From Coxiellaceae bacterium (GTDB lineage: Bacteria > Pseudomonadota > Gammaproteobacteria > Berkiellales > Berkiellaceae), in contig CANJXG010000005.1 in assembly GCA_947478905.1 (NCBI GenBank), positions 1 to 59,529 of the forward strand: 59,529 nt of DNA, read 5' to 3'. This document shows, piece after piece, positions 25,774 to 34,838 of this stretch. Made by a program: the position numbers and the translations under genes. How positions within the stretch are numbered: the stretch's first letter is position 1; each line of letters opens with the position of its first letter. Under the pieces are notes generated by a model that saw only the letters and a list, made by a program, of their open reading frames with translations, made no database searches and was not told where the DNA came from.

Positions 25774-27729
25774 TTAAGATTTTGGATCAATGACAGGCAT
25801 CATTTTAGATAAGAGGAATGACTTGTTTTGTAACGTTTTATAAATACAAGTATAAGTGAGTACATTTTTGACATAATTGCGCGTTTCTTCATAAGGAATG
25901 GTTTCAATCCATATATCCCCTTCACAGGGTTGTGGAGGCAACCAGCGTTTGACCTTTGATAAACCGGCATTGTAAGCAGCAGTTGCTAGAATAGGATTGT
26001 TGACTAAATTTTGTAAATATTTTAAGTAACGTGTACCCAATTGAATATTAGTATGAGGGGCTGATAAATCACCCGGATGTTGATTATCAATGGAATAAGC
26101 AGTTTTAGGCATTAATTGCATTAAACCAACAGCACCTACAGGAGATAAAGCCAAAGTATTAAAATTACTTTCTTGGCGCGTAAGTGCAAACAACCACTCT
26201 GAATCAATTTTATGTTTTTGCGCATATTCGAAAATCGCAGCTTTAAAAGCAAAAGGAAATCGTATAGTGATATCATCTTTATGTTCAGATTGGTTAAATG
26301 TATGAATCGCCCAATGATGCCATTTTAATTTGTCTGCTAATCGTGCAGCATGCGTTTTTTCTATAGCATTCATGGGTGCTATCAGATAATACCATTCACG
26401 GTTTGCATCTACTGTGCGTCCTAATGTTAATAAATCTTGTATACGCTGTATTGCTGCTCGATTTTCTAATTGTTCGAGCATTTTGGGTTGATGAGAATGA
26501 GGGTGATCTTTAAGATTAATCGGTTTTTCTACTTTTTCACTTGCTAAAAAACCATAATAACTACGTTCGAATGATAGTTTTTTATATATCAGTTTGTAGC
26601 CAGTTAGCTTTAATGACTCTAAAGTGCGTGCTTTCCAGTATTGCCATACGTCTTCTTGAGCTTGGGGTGGCTCAAGTTGATTAATATAGAGTAATGCTTG
26701 CTTCCAATTTTTTTCTTTTAGTGCAATTCGTATTCGCCATTCTCTAGCTTTATTATCTAGATTGGGATCGGGAATTTTCTTGAGCCAAAGTGCAGCTTCT
26801 GAGTCATGTTGATAGGCTAAATAAAAGGCAATATTTTTGATAATGTCTCCTTTTTCAAAAGCAGTCAGCTTGAGATTGGATACATTTTTTTCAAATGTTA
26901 TTTTTGCGTGATGAGCATTTATTTTGGCATATTGTTTAAAACTGGAAACGATTATTTTATTTTTAGCATGTTTTAATTGGTCTACAATATTTTTATTATT
27001 GAGTTCATTTGGATGTGTAATTAAAGTTTCTAAAAGCTCCGCCGCTTGTTTATGTTCTGGTAGCATTTTTGTACGTAACGTTTTTGCTAAATTTAAGGCA
27101 CTTTTTGTTTTTTTTTCGAGCAAATATTGATGTTTTTCAAATAGTTGTTCAGACGTGATAATTTTTTTTTGATGTAATAATGTAAAAAGAGATGCGCACC
27201 CATCGGGATGCTCATGCGTGTTCATCCATAATGCTAAAGCAGGTTCAAGCGTCTTATAGTGTGGTTGAGTCTGATATTGTGCATAGAGGTTATGGCATTG
27301 CAGGCTTAGTGAGGGCTTGAAAATGCGTGCAGACATAAATGCTTCTAAAAAATTATCCCAATGTTGTTGTTGCGCTGTATGATCGAGCCAAAAATGTAAG
27401 AGTTTATCCGATAATGGATTATCTGGGTAGGCAGCCCGGTATTCTAAAATGTCAGTTAACATGATTGGTTCTGAGTAAAAAATAGACTGCTTATTTTTAT
27501 TATTGAGAATTTCTTTTTTTAATTTTTGGTATTCTAAATATTCATAAAGGGGGGTTGTTTTTAATTTTAAAAATAACTTTTCCCCTGAAGCGGTATTATT
27601 TGTACGAATAGCATGTTCTGCTTGTAAAAAATTCTTTAGTCTTTCAGTTTGAGCAATGGCTGTGTTGGTCGTAAAATTTACTATTAAAATAACCAATAAT
27701 ATAATTAATTTTTTTTGTTTCACTATCAT
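25774..27729 (-). CDS. slt: Soluble lytic murein transglycosylase Slt
   Basis: Cleaves the glycan strands of peptidoglycan to 1,6-anhydromuropeptides in the periplasm. The 651-residue length is that of Slt70. A signal peptide occupies residues 1-26 (ending AIAQ). The long alpha-superhelical U and L domains fill most of the protein, and the catalytic lysozyme-like domain is C-terminal: LTRQESNFNTLALSPVGAVG with the catalytic Glu near 514, then LMQLMPKTA and YLKYLQNLVNNPILATAAYN. The anhydromuropeptides it makes can feed the recycling path that uses amgK-murU elsewhere in this window. It is 42 bases downstream of lexA. Confidence 0.94.
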   Translation of the reverse strand: MIVKQKKLIILLVILIVNFTTNTAIAQTERLKNFLQAEHAIRTNNTASGEKLFLKLKTTPLYEYLEYQKLKKEILNNKNKQSIFYSEPIMLTDILEYRAAYPDNPLSDKLLHFWLDHTAQQQHWDNFLEAFMSARIFKPSLSLQCHNLYAQYQTQPHYKTLEPALALWMNTHEHPDGCASLFTLLHQKKIITSEQLFEKHQYLLEKKTKSALNLAKTLRTKMLPEHKQAAELLETLITHPNELNNKNIVDQLKHAKNKIIVSSFKQYAKINAHHAKITFEKNVSNLKLTAFEKGDIIKNIAFYLAYQHDSEAALWLKKIPDPNLDNKAREWRIRIALKEKNWKQALLYINQLEPPQAQEDVWQYWKARTLESLKLTGYKLIYKKLSFERSYYGFLASEKVEKPINLKDHPHSHQPKMLEQLENRAAIQRIQDLLTLGRTVDANREWYYLIAPMNAIEKTHAARLADKLKWHHWAIHTFNQSEHKDDITIRFPFAFKAAIFEYAQKHKIDSEWLFALTRQESNFNTLALSPVGAVGLMQLMPKTAYSIDNQHPGDLSAPHTNIQLGTRYLKYLQNLVNNPILATAAYNAGLSKVKRWLPPQPCEGDIWIETIPYEETRNYVKNVLTYTCIYKTLQNKSFLLSKMMPVIDPKS

Positions 27730-27771
27730 ATTAGCCCTCTCCCGAGACAGGGCTCTATATTTTAAATATCA

Positions 27772-28437
27772 TTAAACACCGTTTGTACGAATGACACCCA
27801 CCACAATACCTTCTATTTTAAAATCTGAAGGTTCTTGACTAATGACTATTTTCTCAAAATCAGGATGCTCTGCTTTAAGAACAATCTGATTGTTTTCTAA
27901 AGTATAACGACGAATTTCCGTTTTACCTTTATAGCGCGCTACAACCAATTGGTTGCTTTTGGCTACTTCACTACAGTGAATGGCTAATAAATCACCTTCT
28001 TTAATGCCGGCACCAAGTAAGGAAAGACCTTGCATATAAAATAAGTAATCAGGTTTTGGGGTAAAGTATTCATTTTGAATACGTAAGCGACCTTCAAAGT
28101 GCTTATCCCAAAATACCGGATGGTCTGATGAAACTTGTTTGATAATGGGTAATCCTAAACCGTAGTTTTTAGCTAACTGAATTCCACGTGAAGTGCCTGC
28201 TGCTAAAGTGATGACTCCTTTGCGTGCTAAGGCTTTTAAATGATCTTCTGCCGCATTAACAGATTTAAATTTAAGTTTTTTAGCAATTTCAGCTCGGGTT
28301 GGAGGCGCACCCATTTGCTCTATATGGTCACGAATAACCTGTAGAACTTCTGATTGTCTTGTGGTTAAGTTGATAACCTGTGCTGCAGGTTGCTTGCTTG
28401 TTGAGTCTGCTATATTAGAGTTTATTTGGCTAGTCAT
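27772..28437 (-). CDS. lexA: LexA repressor homologue lacking self-cleavage residues
   Basis: LexA represses SOS genes until RecA filaments trigger its self-cleavage. The winged-helix DNA-binding part is well kept (TTRQSEVLQVIRDHIEQMGA, then PPTRAEIAKKLKFKSVNAAE, HLKALARKGVI, GTSRGIQL), and the C-terminal S24 fold is recognisable over its full length (221 residues, about 20 more at the N terminus than E. coli). However, the Ala-Gly scissile bond of E. coli LexA (VAAGEP) is VSSDHP here (Ser104-Asp105), and the catalytic lysine (VTVKRL) is Arg176 (TEIRRY). The catalytic serine is retained (Ser139 in GLSLLG). Loss of both the cleavage site and the lysine predicts a repressor that cannot be inactivated in the usual way. 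Confidence 0.9.
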   Translation of the reverse strand: MTSQINSNIADSTSKQPAAQVINLTTRQSEVLQVIRDHIEQMGAPPTRAEIAKKLKFKSVNAAEDHLKALARKGVITLAAGTSRGIQLAKNYGLGLPIIKQVSSDHPVFWDKHFEGRLRIQNEYFTPKPDYLFYMQGLSLLGAGIKEGDLLAIHCSEVAKSNQLVVARYKGKTEIRRYTLENNQIVLKAEHPDFEKIVISQEPSDFKIEGIVVGVIRTNGV

Positions 28438-28448
28438 CGTTTTTGATC

Positions 28449-28464
28449 CTGTCCATATTTACAA
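28449..28464. promoter_or_regulatory. Degenerate SOS box upstream of lexA
   Basis: CTG-N10-CAA, with CTGT at the left, is one base from the CTG-N10-CAG core of the gammaproteobacterial LexA box. It lies 12 bases before the lexA start, where autoregulatory boxes are found. The right half is imperfect. Confidence 0.35.
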
Positions 28465-28575
28465 AAATAATCGTCCGTGTCATTATGCCATACCATATAT
28501 ATTATTACACATTATTACTATAGCTGGTTTATTATAATATGCGTAGAAAGTTAAAGATAGATCATTTTTAGCTTT

Positions 28576-28962
28576 TTAGCTATTGTTTTTTTCAAAACGA
28601 TGATAAACCTGAAAATTATCAAAATATTGATCGTATTTATTATATTGATCATAGGGTTCATCATTTTTATAAGGCTCTAGATAGGCTAAGGGATCAGTCC
28701 ATCCTCCTGAAATTCTGTTTTCGGATTCATATCCTAACTCTTCTTGGGAAAGTTCAAATGGGCCAGAGGAATCTTCTGGTGCGGGCATAGAGTGCACAGA
28801 TAATTCAAACCAGGTATCAAAATCTAGCTCCGCTATGTCCCCTGAAAAGTATTGTATTTGAATAGCGTCATCTGATACGCTTTTTGCTACTACCTTAAAC
28901 AGTTCATGGCCTTCTTTATCTTGATACCATTGACCAATAGCGGGCGCAACTGGATGATACAT
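28576..28962 (-). CDS. Conserved small acidic protein (DUF6763-like)
   Basis: A 128-residue acidic protein with no signal peptide or membrane segment. The first 80 residues look like a small conserved gammaproteobacterial family: GQWYQDKEGHELFKVVAKS, then IQIQYFSGDIAELDFDTWFE, and PEDSSGPFELSQEELGYESE. The remainder is Tyr/Asp/Asn-rich (EPYDQYNKYDQYFDNF) and probably disordered. I believe this is the family sometimes labelled DUF6763, found next to housekeeping genes; its function is unknown. It is transcribed with a good gap from both lexA and the divergent thiolase gene. Confidence 0.75.
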   Translation of the reverse strand: MYHPVAPAIGQWYQDKEGHELFKVVAKSVSDDAIQIQYFSGDIAELDFDTWFELSVHSMPAPEDSSGPFELSQEELGYESENRISGGWTDPLAYLEPYKNDEPYDQYNKYDQYFDNFQVYHRFEKNNS

Positions 28963-29048
28963 AATAAAATCCCCCCTATTTAGTATTTATAATATATCTA
29001 TCTACATAACTCAATAATAGCATAATACAGTTACTTTAAATACTCTCT

Positions 29049-29081
29049 TTTAGTGTACTTTAGTGTACTCTCTTTAGTGTA
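29049..29081. promoter_or_regulatory. Three direct TTTAGTGTA repeats upstream of the beta-oxidation operon
   Basis: TTTAGTGTA occurs at 29049-29057, 29059-29067 and 29073-29081, about 115 to 150 bases before the thiolase start. The spacing of 10 and 14 bases is near one helical turn for the first two. They may be regulator-binding sites for the fatty-acid genes; the TetR gene at 36368 is one candidate regulator. Confidence 0.35.
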
Positions 29082-29195
29082 GAATCACTGTATTGCCTGT
29101 TTTATAGATAAGTTGCAGAACTATGAGTTGTTGCGGCAAGATGGTATGGCAGTTGATGTTTTTAACTCAGATTATTTTGCAGGAAAAAATACAAT

Positions 29196-30482
29196 ATGGA
29201 ACACAGCCGAACAGTATATATAGTGGGTGGCACCAGAACCCCTTTTTTAAAATTCACCGGAGAGCCGGGCCCTTTTAGTGCTTCTCAATTAGCGCAAAGA
29301 GCAGTAAAAGCATTATTTTCCGAGCTACCCATAGAAGCAAAACAGGTCCAGCAAGTTATTATGGGGTGTGCTGCACCAGGTGTAGAAGAAGCTAATATTG
29401 CGCGAGTGATTGCCCTGCAATCAGGGTGTGGATCTGAAGTTCCCGCTTTTACTGTTCAGCGAAATTGTGCTTCAGGCTTACAGGCTATTGATAGCGCTAG
29501 GCAAAATATTGCACATGGGTATTCAGATTTAATTTTGGCAGGCGGCACAGAAGCAATGAGCCATGCTTTTTTAATCTTTCAACCTTCTATGGTTCGATGG
29601 TTAAATACAGTGAATAAATCTAAAAGCATCTCAGATAAAATTCGGGCTTTTATGCAATTTAGACCTCATTATTTAACCCCAATTATTGGCTTAGCAAAAG
29701 GGTTGACTGATCCTATTATTAATATGACCATGGGACAAACGGCGGAAGAATTGGCATATCGTTTTCATATTTCACGCCAAGAAATGGATGCGTATGCAGT
29801 TCAGAGTAATCTGCGGGCTTTTCAAACAGATTATACAAAAGAGATTACGCCTATTTTTAGTAATGAAGGGGTGCTATTTGATAAAGATAATGGGATAAGA
29901 GGGGATTCAAGCATAGAAAAGCTTGCAAAACTCAAACCAGTTTTTGATAAATATGGTAATATTACGCCAGGGAATAGTTCCCAAATTTCAGATGGTGCAG
30001 CGGTTGTATTATTAGCAAGTGAACAGGCCGTAAAGCAATATCATTTGCCTATTATGGGCAAAATTATAGATGTAGCTTGGGCAGGGGTTGATCCGATGTT
30101 AATGGGATTAGGTCCTATTCATGCTATGACCCAGATTTTGCGGCGTCAAGGACTGACTTTACAAGATATGGATGTAGTTGAAATCAATGAAGCTTTTGCA
30201 GCCCAGGTGTTGGCGTGTAGAAATGCTTGGCAAGATCCGAAGTATTGCAAAAAAGAATTAAACATCACAGGCCCCTTAGATCCGTGGTTATTAAATTTAG
30301 AAACATTGAATCCAGAGGGTGGGGCTATTGCGCTTGGGCACCCAGTCGGTGCCAGTGGGGCGCGTTTAGCTTTACACAGTTTGAAATATCTTGAACGTAC
30401 CCAAAGTAAACGCGCAATGGTGAGTTTATGTATTGGGGGAGGTCAAGGGGGCGCTATGTTATTAGAAAGGGGGTCAAATTGA
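29196..30482 (+). CDS. Acetyl-CoA C-acyltransferase (3-ketoacyl-CoA thiolase)
   Basis: Performs the last step of beta-oxidation, splitting 3-ketoacyl-CoA with CoA to release acetyl-CoA. The 428-residue protein has the thiolase fold: VGGTRTPFLKF at the start, the nucleophilic cysteine in VQRNCASGLQAID (about residue 90), NEAFAAQVLACR with the catalytic-loop histidine partner, GGAIALGHPVGASGAR with the catalytic histidine, and the C-terminal CIGGGQGGAM with the second cysteine. The sequence and length are closer to the FadI/trifunctional type than to FadA. It is first in a tightly overlapping operon with two multifunctional beta-oxidation proteins. Confidence 0.93.
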   Translation: MEHSRTVYIVGGTRTPFLKFTGEPGPFSASQLAQRAVKALFSELPIEAKQVQQVIMGCAAPGVEEANIARVIALQSGCGSEVPAFTVQRNCASGLQAIDSARQNIAHGYSDLILAGGTEAMSHAFLIFQPSMVRWLNTVNKSKSISDKIRAFMQFRPHYLTPIIGLAKGLTDPIINMTMGQTAEELAYRFHISRQEMDAYAVQSNLRAFQTDYTKEITPIFSNEGVLFDKDNGIRGDSSIEKLAKLKPVFDKYGNITPGNSSQISDGAAVVLLASEQAVKQYHLPIMGKIIDVAWAGVDPMLMGLGPIHAMTQILRRQGLTLQDMDVVEINEAFAAQVLACRNAWQDPKYCKKELNITGPLDPWLLNLETLNPEGGAIALGHPVGASGARLALHSLKYLERTQSKRAMVSLCIGGGQGGAMLLERGSN

Positions 30483-32461
30483 AATTATACGAACACTGGC
30501 ATTGTGAAATAGATAACCATGCTATTTTTTGGGCTTCCTTTGATAAAAAAGAGGCCTCGGTTAATACCTTAAATAAAGCAGTATTACAAGAGCTTGAAGA
30601 TATAATAGAGCATGTAAATAATAATAAAAATATTATTGCTTTTATTATAAAATCTAGTAAATCGGGCTTTATAGTAGGGGCTGATATTGATCAATTTCGA
30701 TCTCTGAAGACCTCCGAGGAGGCTAATCAACTGATTGCTTATGGGCAAGCTGTGTATACTAAATTATCGAAGGTTTCTATTCCAACGCTATCGGTAATTC
30801 ATGGTTTTTGTTTAGGGGGAGGGCTAGAATTAGCGTTAAGCTGCAAATACCGTATTGCACAAGATAGTAGTAATACCTTGTTAGGATTACCAGAAGTAAA
30901 ATTAGGTATTCAGCCCGGTTGGGGCGGTACGATTCGTTTACCAAAATGTATTGGTATTTTTAAAGCTATGGATTTAATGCTAAGTGGACGTTTAGTGCGC
31001 GCTAAAGAAGCCCAAAAAATGGGGTTAGTGCAGCTGTGCGTGCCTGAGCGATTATTAGAACAAGTGGCGATTGAAGTCGCTTTAAACCCGAATATAATAG
31101 AAAAAAGCCAACATTCTAAGTTGAAAAATTTAAAAAAATGGCTTGAGCAATTTTTAAATTATCCGCTTAATAGACGTGCTTTAGCGTGGTTTTTTAGATT
31201 TCAATTGAGTAAGAAAATTCAACCTGAACATTATCCCGCTCCTTTTGAAATAGTGAATAATTGGGAAAAATGGGGTGTGACCGATCCACGTGCTATGCAA
31301 GAAGAAGCGCGCTCTATTGGGCGTTTGGTTGTATCTTCTGTTTCTAAAAATTTAGTGCATGTATTTTATTTACAAGAAAAATTAAAAGGTTTAGCGCCAA
31401 AAAGCGCCCGTCAATGTAAGGTGGTGCATGTTATTGGTGCAGGGACCATGGGGGGGGATATAGCAGGATGGTGTGCAATACAGGGATTAGAGGTTACCTT
31501 GCAAGATCAAGCACCGGCACTTTTAGGAAACGCTATTAAAAGAACCTATAGTTTGGCAACTAAAAAGTTGAAAGAGAAACATTTAATACAGGCTGCTATG
31601 GATAGGCTTACCCCTGATCCAAAAGGATTAGGAATTGTTAAAGCAGATATTATTATTGAAGCTATTACCGAAAATTTAGAAGCGAAACAAAAGTTATTTA
31701 AACATTTAGAAGCTTTTGCTAAGTCAGATGCCATTTTTGCGAGTAATACTTCCACTATTCCCATTGAAGATATTGCGAGTGTATTAGAATTTGAAAATCG
31801 AAAAAGAGTAGTGGGGGTTCATTTTTTTAATCCAGTCCCTAAAATGGGGTTAGTCGAAGTGGTTAAAGCCCAGCAAACTGATCAGAAGGTCCTAGATAGT
31901 GCGATGGCTTTTGTACGTGCCATTGATAAATTGCCCCTTCCAGTGAAAAGTGCTCCTGGATTTTTGGTAAATCGTATTTTATTGCCCTATATGTTAGAAG
32001 CTATGTTACTTCTAGAAGAAGGCGTAGCGTGTGAAGTCATTGATCAAGCTGCTGTTAATTTTGGGATGCCGGTAGGTCCGCTAGAATTAGCGGATATCGT
32101 GGGTCTAGATATTTGTTTAGCTGCGGGTGAAAAAATGGCTCAATACGGAGATCAAAAAGCACCTCAAGTTCTGAAAACTTTAGTTATCAAAGGTCATTTA
32201 GGATGTAAAACGAATCAGGGGTTTTACCATTATAAGCGTGGGAAATTGCAAAAGAAATATACTAAAAACTTGAATCAGGCTATGGTATTGGAAGTGACGA
32301 ATAGGTTAGTGCTTAAAATGCAAAATGAAGCCCTAATTTGTTTAAAAGAAAACATAGTAACCGATCCTGATTTTATTGATGCAGGTAGTATTTTCGGTTT
32401 TGGTTTTGCACCTTTTAGAGGTGGGTTGATGAGTTATATAAATTCTCAAGAACCTACATGA
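30479..32461 (+). CDS. Fatty-acid oxidation multifunctional protein, enoyl-CoA hydratase then 3-hydroxyacyl-CoA dehydrogenase (FadJ/FadB-like)
   Basis: Catalyses hydration of enoyl-CoA and oxidation of 3-hydroxyacyl-CoA. The crotonase domain is N-terminal (GFIVGADIDQF, HGFCLGGGLELALSC, LPEVKLGIQPGWGGT) and the NAD-binding dehydrogenase follows (VIGAGTMGGDIAGWCAIQGL, GVHFFNPVPKMGLVEVV with the catalytic histidine, then KSAPGFLVNR). I choose the TTG at 30479 as start: AGAAAGGGGG lies at a good distance, the residues from there (MKLYEHWHCEI) fit, and it overlaps the thiolase stop. The frame itself is open back to an ATG at 30428 inside the thiolase gene, but those 17 residues are low quality. 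The stop overlaps the next gene by 4 bases. Confidence 0.9.
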   Translation: MKLYEHWHCEIDNHAIFWASFDKKEASVNTLNKAVLQELEDIIEHVNNNKNIIAFIIKSSKSGFIVGADIDQFRSLKTSEEANQLIAYGQAVYTKLSKVSIPTLSVIHGFCLGGGLELALSCKYRIAQDSSNTLLGLPEVKLGIQPGWGGTIRLPKCIGIFKAMDLMLSGRLVRAKEAQKMGLVQLCVPERLLEQVAIEVALNPNIIEKSQHSKLKNLKKWLEQFLNYPLNRRALAWFFRFQLSKKIQPEHYPAPFEIVNNWEKWGVTDPRAMQEEARSIGRLVVSSVSKNLVHVFYLQEKLKGLAPKSARQCKVVHVIGAGTMGGDIAGWCAIQGLEVTLQDQAPALLGNAIKRTYSLATKKLKEKHLIQAAMDRLTPDPKGLGIVKADIIIEAITENLEAKQKLFKHLEAFAKSDAIFASNTSTIPIEDIASVLEFENRKRVVGVHFFNPVPKMGLVEVVKAQQTDQKVLDSAMAFVRAIDKLPLPVKSAPGFLVNRILLPYMLEAMLLLEEGVACEVIDQAAVNFGMPVGPLELADIVGLDICLAAGEKMAQYGDQKAPQVLKTLVIKGHLGCKTNQGFYHYKRGKLQKKYTKNLNQAMVLEVTNRLVLKMQNEALICLKENIVTDPDFIDAGSIFGFGFAPFRGGLMSYINSQEPT

Positions 32462-34740
32462 GGCAAATAAGAACTGCAGCAGTTTTGGGTGCAGGCGTTA
32501 TGGGTGCGCAGATTGCAGCGCTGTTGATTACAGCAGGGGTGAAGACTTATTTGTTTGATCTTAGTACCACTATTGTATTAGGATCACTCGCTGCACTTAA
32601 ACAATTAAAACCAGCACCCTTAGGATTGGCAGGGGATGCAGATTGTATTATTGCCGCCGATTATGATAATGATTTGCGCAAATTAATAGAGTGTGATTTT
32701 ATTATTGAAGCTATTTCAGAACGCTTAGAATATAAATTAAATTTATATAAAAAAATTGCAAATTATATTCATCAAGAGGCCGTGTTTGCAACTAATACAG
32801 CAGGCTTAAGTATACAAATGTTAGCGAACGCTTTAGAGCCTAAATTACAAACTCAGTTTTGTGGTGTGCATTTTTTTAATCCTCCTCGGCACATGAAATT
32901 AGTAGAAATTATTCCCAATGCTAAAACTGATCCTTTATTATTAAATAAATTAGAAGATTTTTTAATCACTGCTTTAGGGAAAGGGGTAATTTATGCTAAA
33001 GATACGCCGGGATTTATAGGAAATAGAATAGGTGTTTTTTCAATGTTAAGTGGTTTGCACCATGCTAAACAGTTTAAATTAACGCCTGATATTGTTGATG
33101 CTTTAATGGGGAAAAAAATTGGGCGATCGGGCAGCGCGATTTTTAGAACAATGGATATTGTAGGTTTAGATGTTTTTTCTCAGGCTGTGGTAGCTTTACG
33201 AAAAAGCGTATCGGATGATCCTTGGCAAACCTACTTTAGTTTGCCTGTTTGGATTAATTATTTAATCGATAAGGGCGCATTGGGCCAAAAATCTAAAATG
33301 GGTATTTATAAAAAAGAAAATGACCATATTTTAGTGTATCAACCTCAAGAAGATGAATATCGACCTGCAAAACATAAAATAGATGAACCGGTTGCTCAGT
33401 TATTATTAATTCAAGATCCCCAGCAACGAATGGCAGCTTTAAAAGCTTCTGTATTACCGCAAGCTCAATTTTTATGGGCTTGTTTTAGAGATCTTTTTCA
33501 TTATGTTGCTTACCATTTTAGCCATGTGGCAACGCATCCTCGGGATGTGGATTTGGCATTAAGATGGGGGTATGGTTGGCAAGAAGGCCCTTTTGAACTT
33601 TGGCAAAAAGCGAATTGGGCATGGGTAACGCATGCAATAGAAAGTGATATTGCAGCGGGTAAAAGTATGAGTGCGGTATCATTACCTCAATGGGTACATG
33701 CGCGCGCGCAAGGAGTGTATCCTATTTCTGGCACAAAACACCCTAAAATGCGGCGTCAATTATTTCCTGAATCGATTTTAGGAGAAGTGCAAGATGAAGG
33801 GCAAACTATTTTTGAAACTACAGCATTGCGGCTGTGGCATCATTCTACGGATAATATTCCTATTTTAAGTTTTAAAACAAAAAAAAATGCAATGAACGAC
33901 AGTGTTGTAGAGGGTATTTTAGAGGCGATAGAACGTGCAGAACGTGATTATAATGCATTGATCATATGGCAACGTCATGGCGAGGATTTTAGCTTAGGCG
34001 TTCACCTTAAAACAGTATGGGATTTAATTTCTAGCGCGCGTTACGATTTATTAGAAAAAATGGTTAAAAAATTTCAAGCAATGTGTATGCGAGTCAAATA
34101 CAGTTCAGTGCCCGTGATTGTTGCTCTCAATGGTCGGGTCTTAGGAGGCGGATGTGAATTAGCATTGCATGCTAGCAGTAGAGTAGCTAGTCTTGAAACC
34201 TATATGGGTTTTATTGAAATGGGAGTTGGTTTAATTCCAGCAGGAGGCGGTTGTAAAGAACTTATATTAAAAGGCCCAGATCATATTGCACAATATTTTC
34301 AACAAATCACACTACGAGAATTATCTCGTAGTGCTTTAGAAGCTAAAGTCCAAAATTATCTTCAGCCTGAAGATAAAATAGTTATGAATAATAAAGAATT
34401 GCTATATCTATCAAAAAAACAGGCTGGTTGGTTAGCTGATCCTTCATATTATCCACCATTAGCAAGAAAATTTGCTGTGGCAGGATCTGCTGGGATTACT
34501 AAGTTGCAAACCACCTTGTCTGTGTTACGTGAAAATAATAAAATTAGTGATCATGATTATTTTATGGGCTTGCAATTAGCGACGGTGTTATGTGGGGGGC
34601 AGCTTGCAGAGCATAGTTTAGTAAATGAACAATGGGTGCTTGATTTAGAATGTGATGCCTTTATGAGCTTAGCAAAAACAGAATCTACGCAAGCGCGCAT
34701 TAAAAATAAACTTGACAAAGGGTATCTGCTACGCAATTAA
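32458..34740 (+). CDS. 3-Hydroxyacyl-CoA dehydrogenase/enoyl-CoA hydratase, reversed domain order
   Basis: A second multifunctional beta-oxidation protein of 760 residues in which the order is reversed: the NAD-dependent hydroxyacyl-CoA dehydrogenase comes first (VLGAGVMGAQIAALLITAGV at 10-29, CGVHFFNPPRHMKLVEII, KDTPGFIGNRIGVF) and a crotonase domain last (VIVALNGRVLGGGCELALHA, then MGFIEMGVGLIPAGGG) with both catalytic glutamates apparently present. It starts four bases before the stop of the preceding gene (ATGA overlap). With the thiolase and the FadJ-like protein it forms a complete beta-oxidation operon, probably with different chain-length or substrate preference between the two fusions. 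Confidence 0.9.
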   Translation: MRQIRTAAVLGAGVMGAQIAALLITAGVKTYLFDLSTTIVLGSLAALKQLKPAPLGLAGDADCIIAADYDNDLRKLIECDFIIEAISERLEYKLNLYKKIANYIHQEAVFATNTAGLSIQMLANALEPKLQTQFCGVHFFNPPRHMKLVEIIPNAKTDPLLLNKLEDFLITALGKGVIYAKDTPGFIGNRIGVFSMLSGLHHAKQFKLTPDIVDALMGKKIGRSGSAIFRTMDIVGLDVFSQAVVALRKSVSDDPWQTYFSLPVWINYLIDKGALGQKSKMGIYKKENDHILVYQPQEDEYRPAKHKIDEPVAQLLLIQDPQQRMAALKASVLPQAQFLWACFRDLFHYVAYHFSHVATHPRDVDLALRWGYGWQEGPFELWQKANWAWVTHAIESDIAAGKSMSAVSLPQWVHARAQGVYPISGTKHPKMRRQLFPESILGEVQDEGQTIFETTALRLWHHSTDNIPILSFKTKKNAMNDSVVEGILEAIERAERDYNALIIWQRHGEDFSLGVHLKTVWDLISSARYDLLEKMVKKFQAMCMRVKYSSVPVIVALNGRVLGGGCELALHASSRVASLETYMGFIEMGVGLIPAGGGCKELILKGPDHIAQYFQQITLRELSRSALEAKVQNYLQPEDKIVMNNKELLYLSKKQAGWLADPSYYPPLARKFAVAGSAGITKLQTTLSVLRENNKISDHDYFMGLQLATVLCGGQLAEHSLVNEQWVLDLECDAFMSLAKTESTQARIKNKLDKGYLLRN

Positions 34741-34838
34741 AGTTAGAAGGCTTAGTATTGATATATTTTTTTTAATAGAAGACTTCCCAAAAGAGTAAGT
34801 TGTCGGTTAAAGTGGTAGTTTATTAAACGGAGTACTGT

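Noticed and set aside
29122-29280. Short frame starting MSCCGKMVWQ upstream of and into the thiolase gene
   Set aside because: It runs out of frame into the thiolase and stops; no Shine-Dalgarno or family resemblance.
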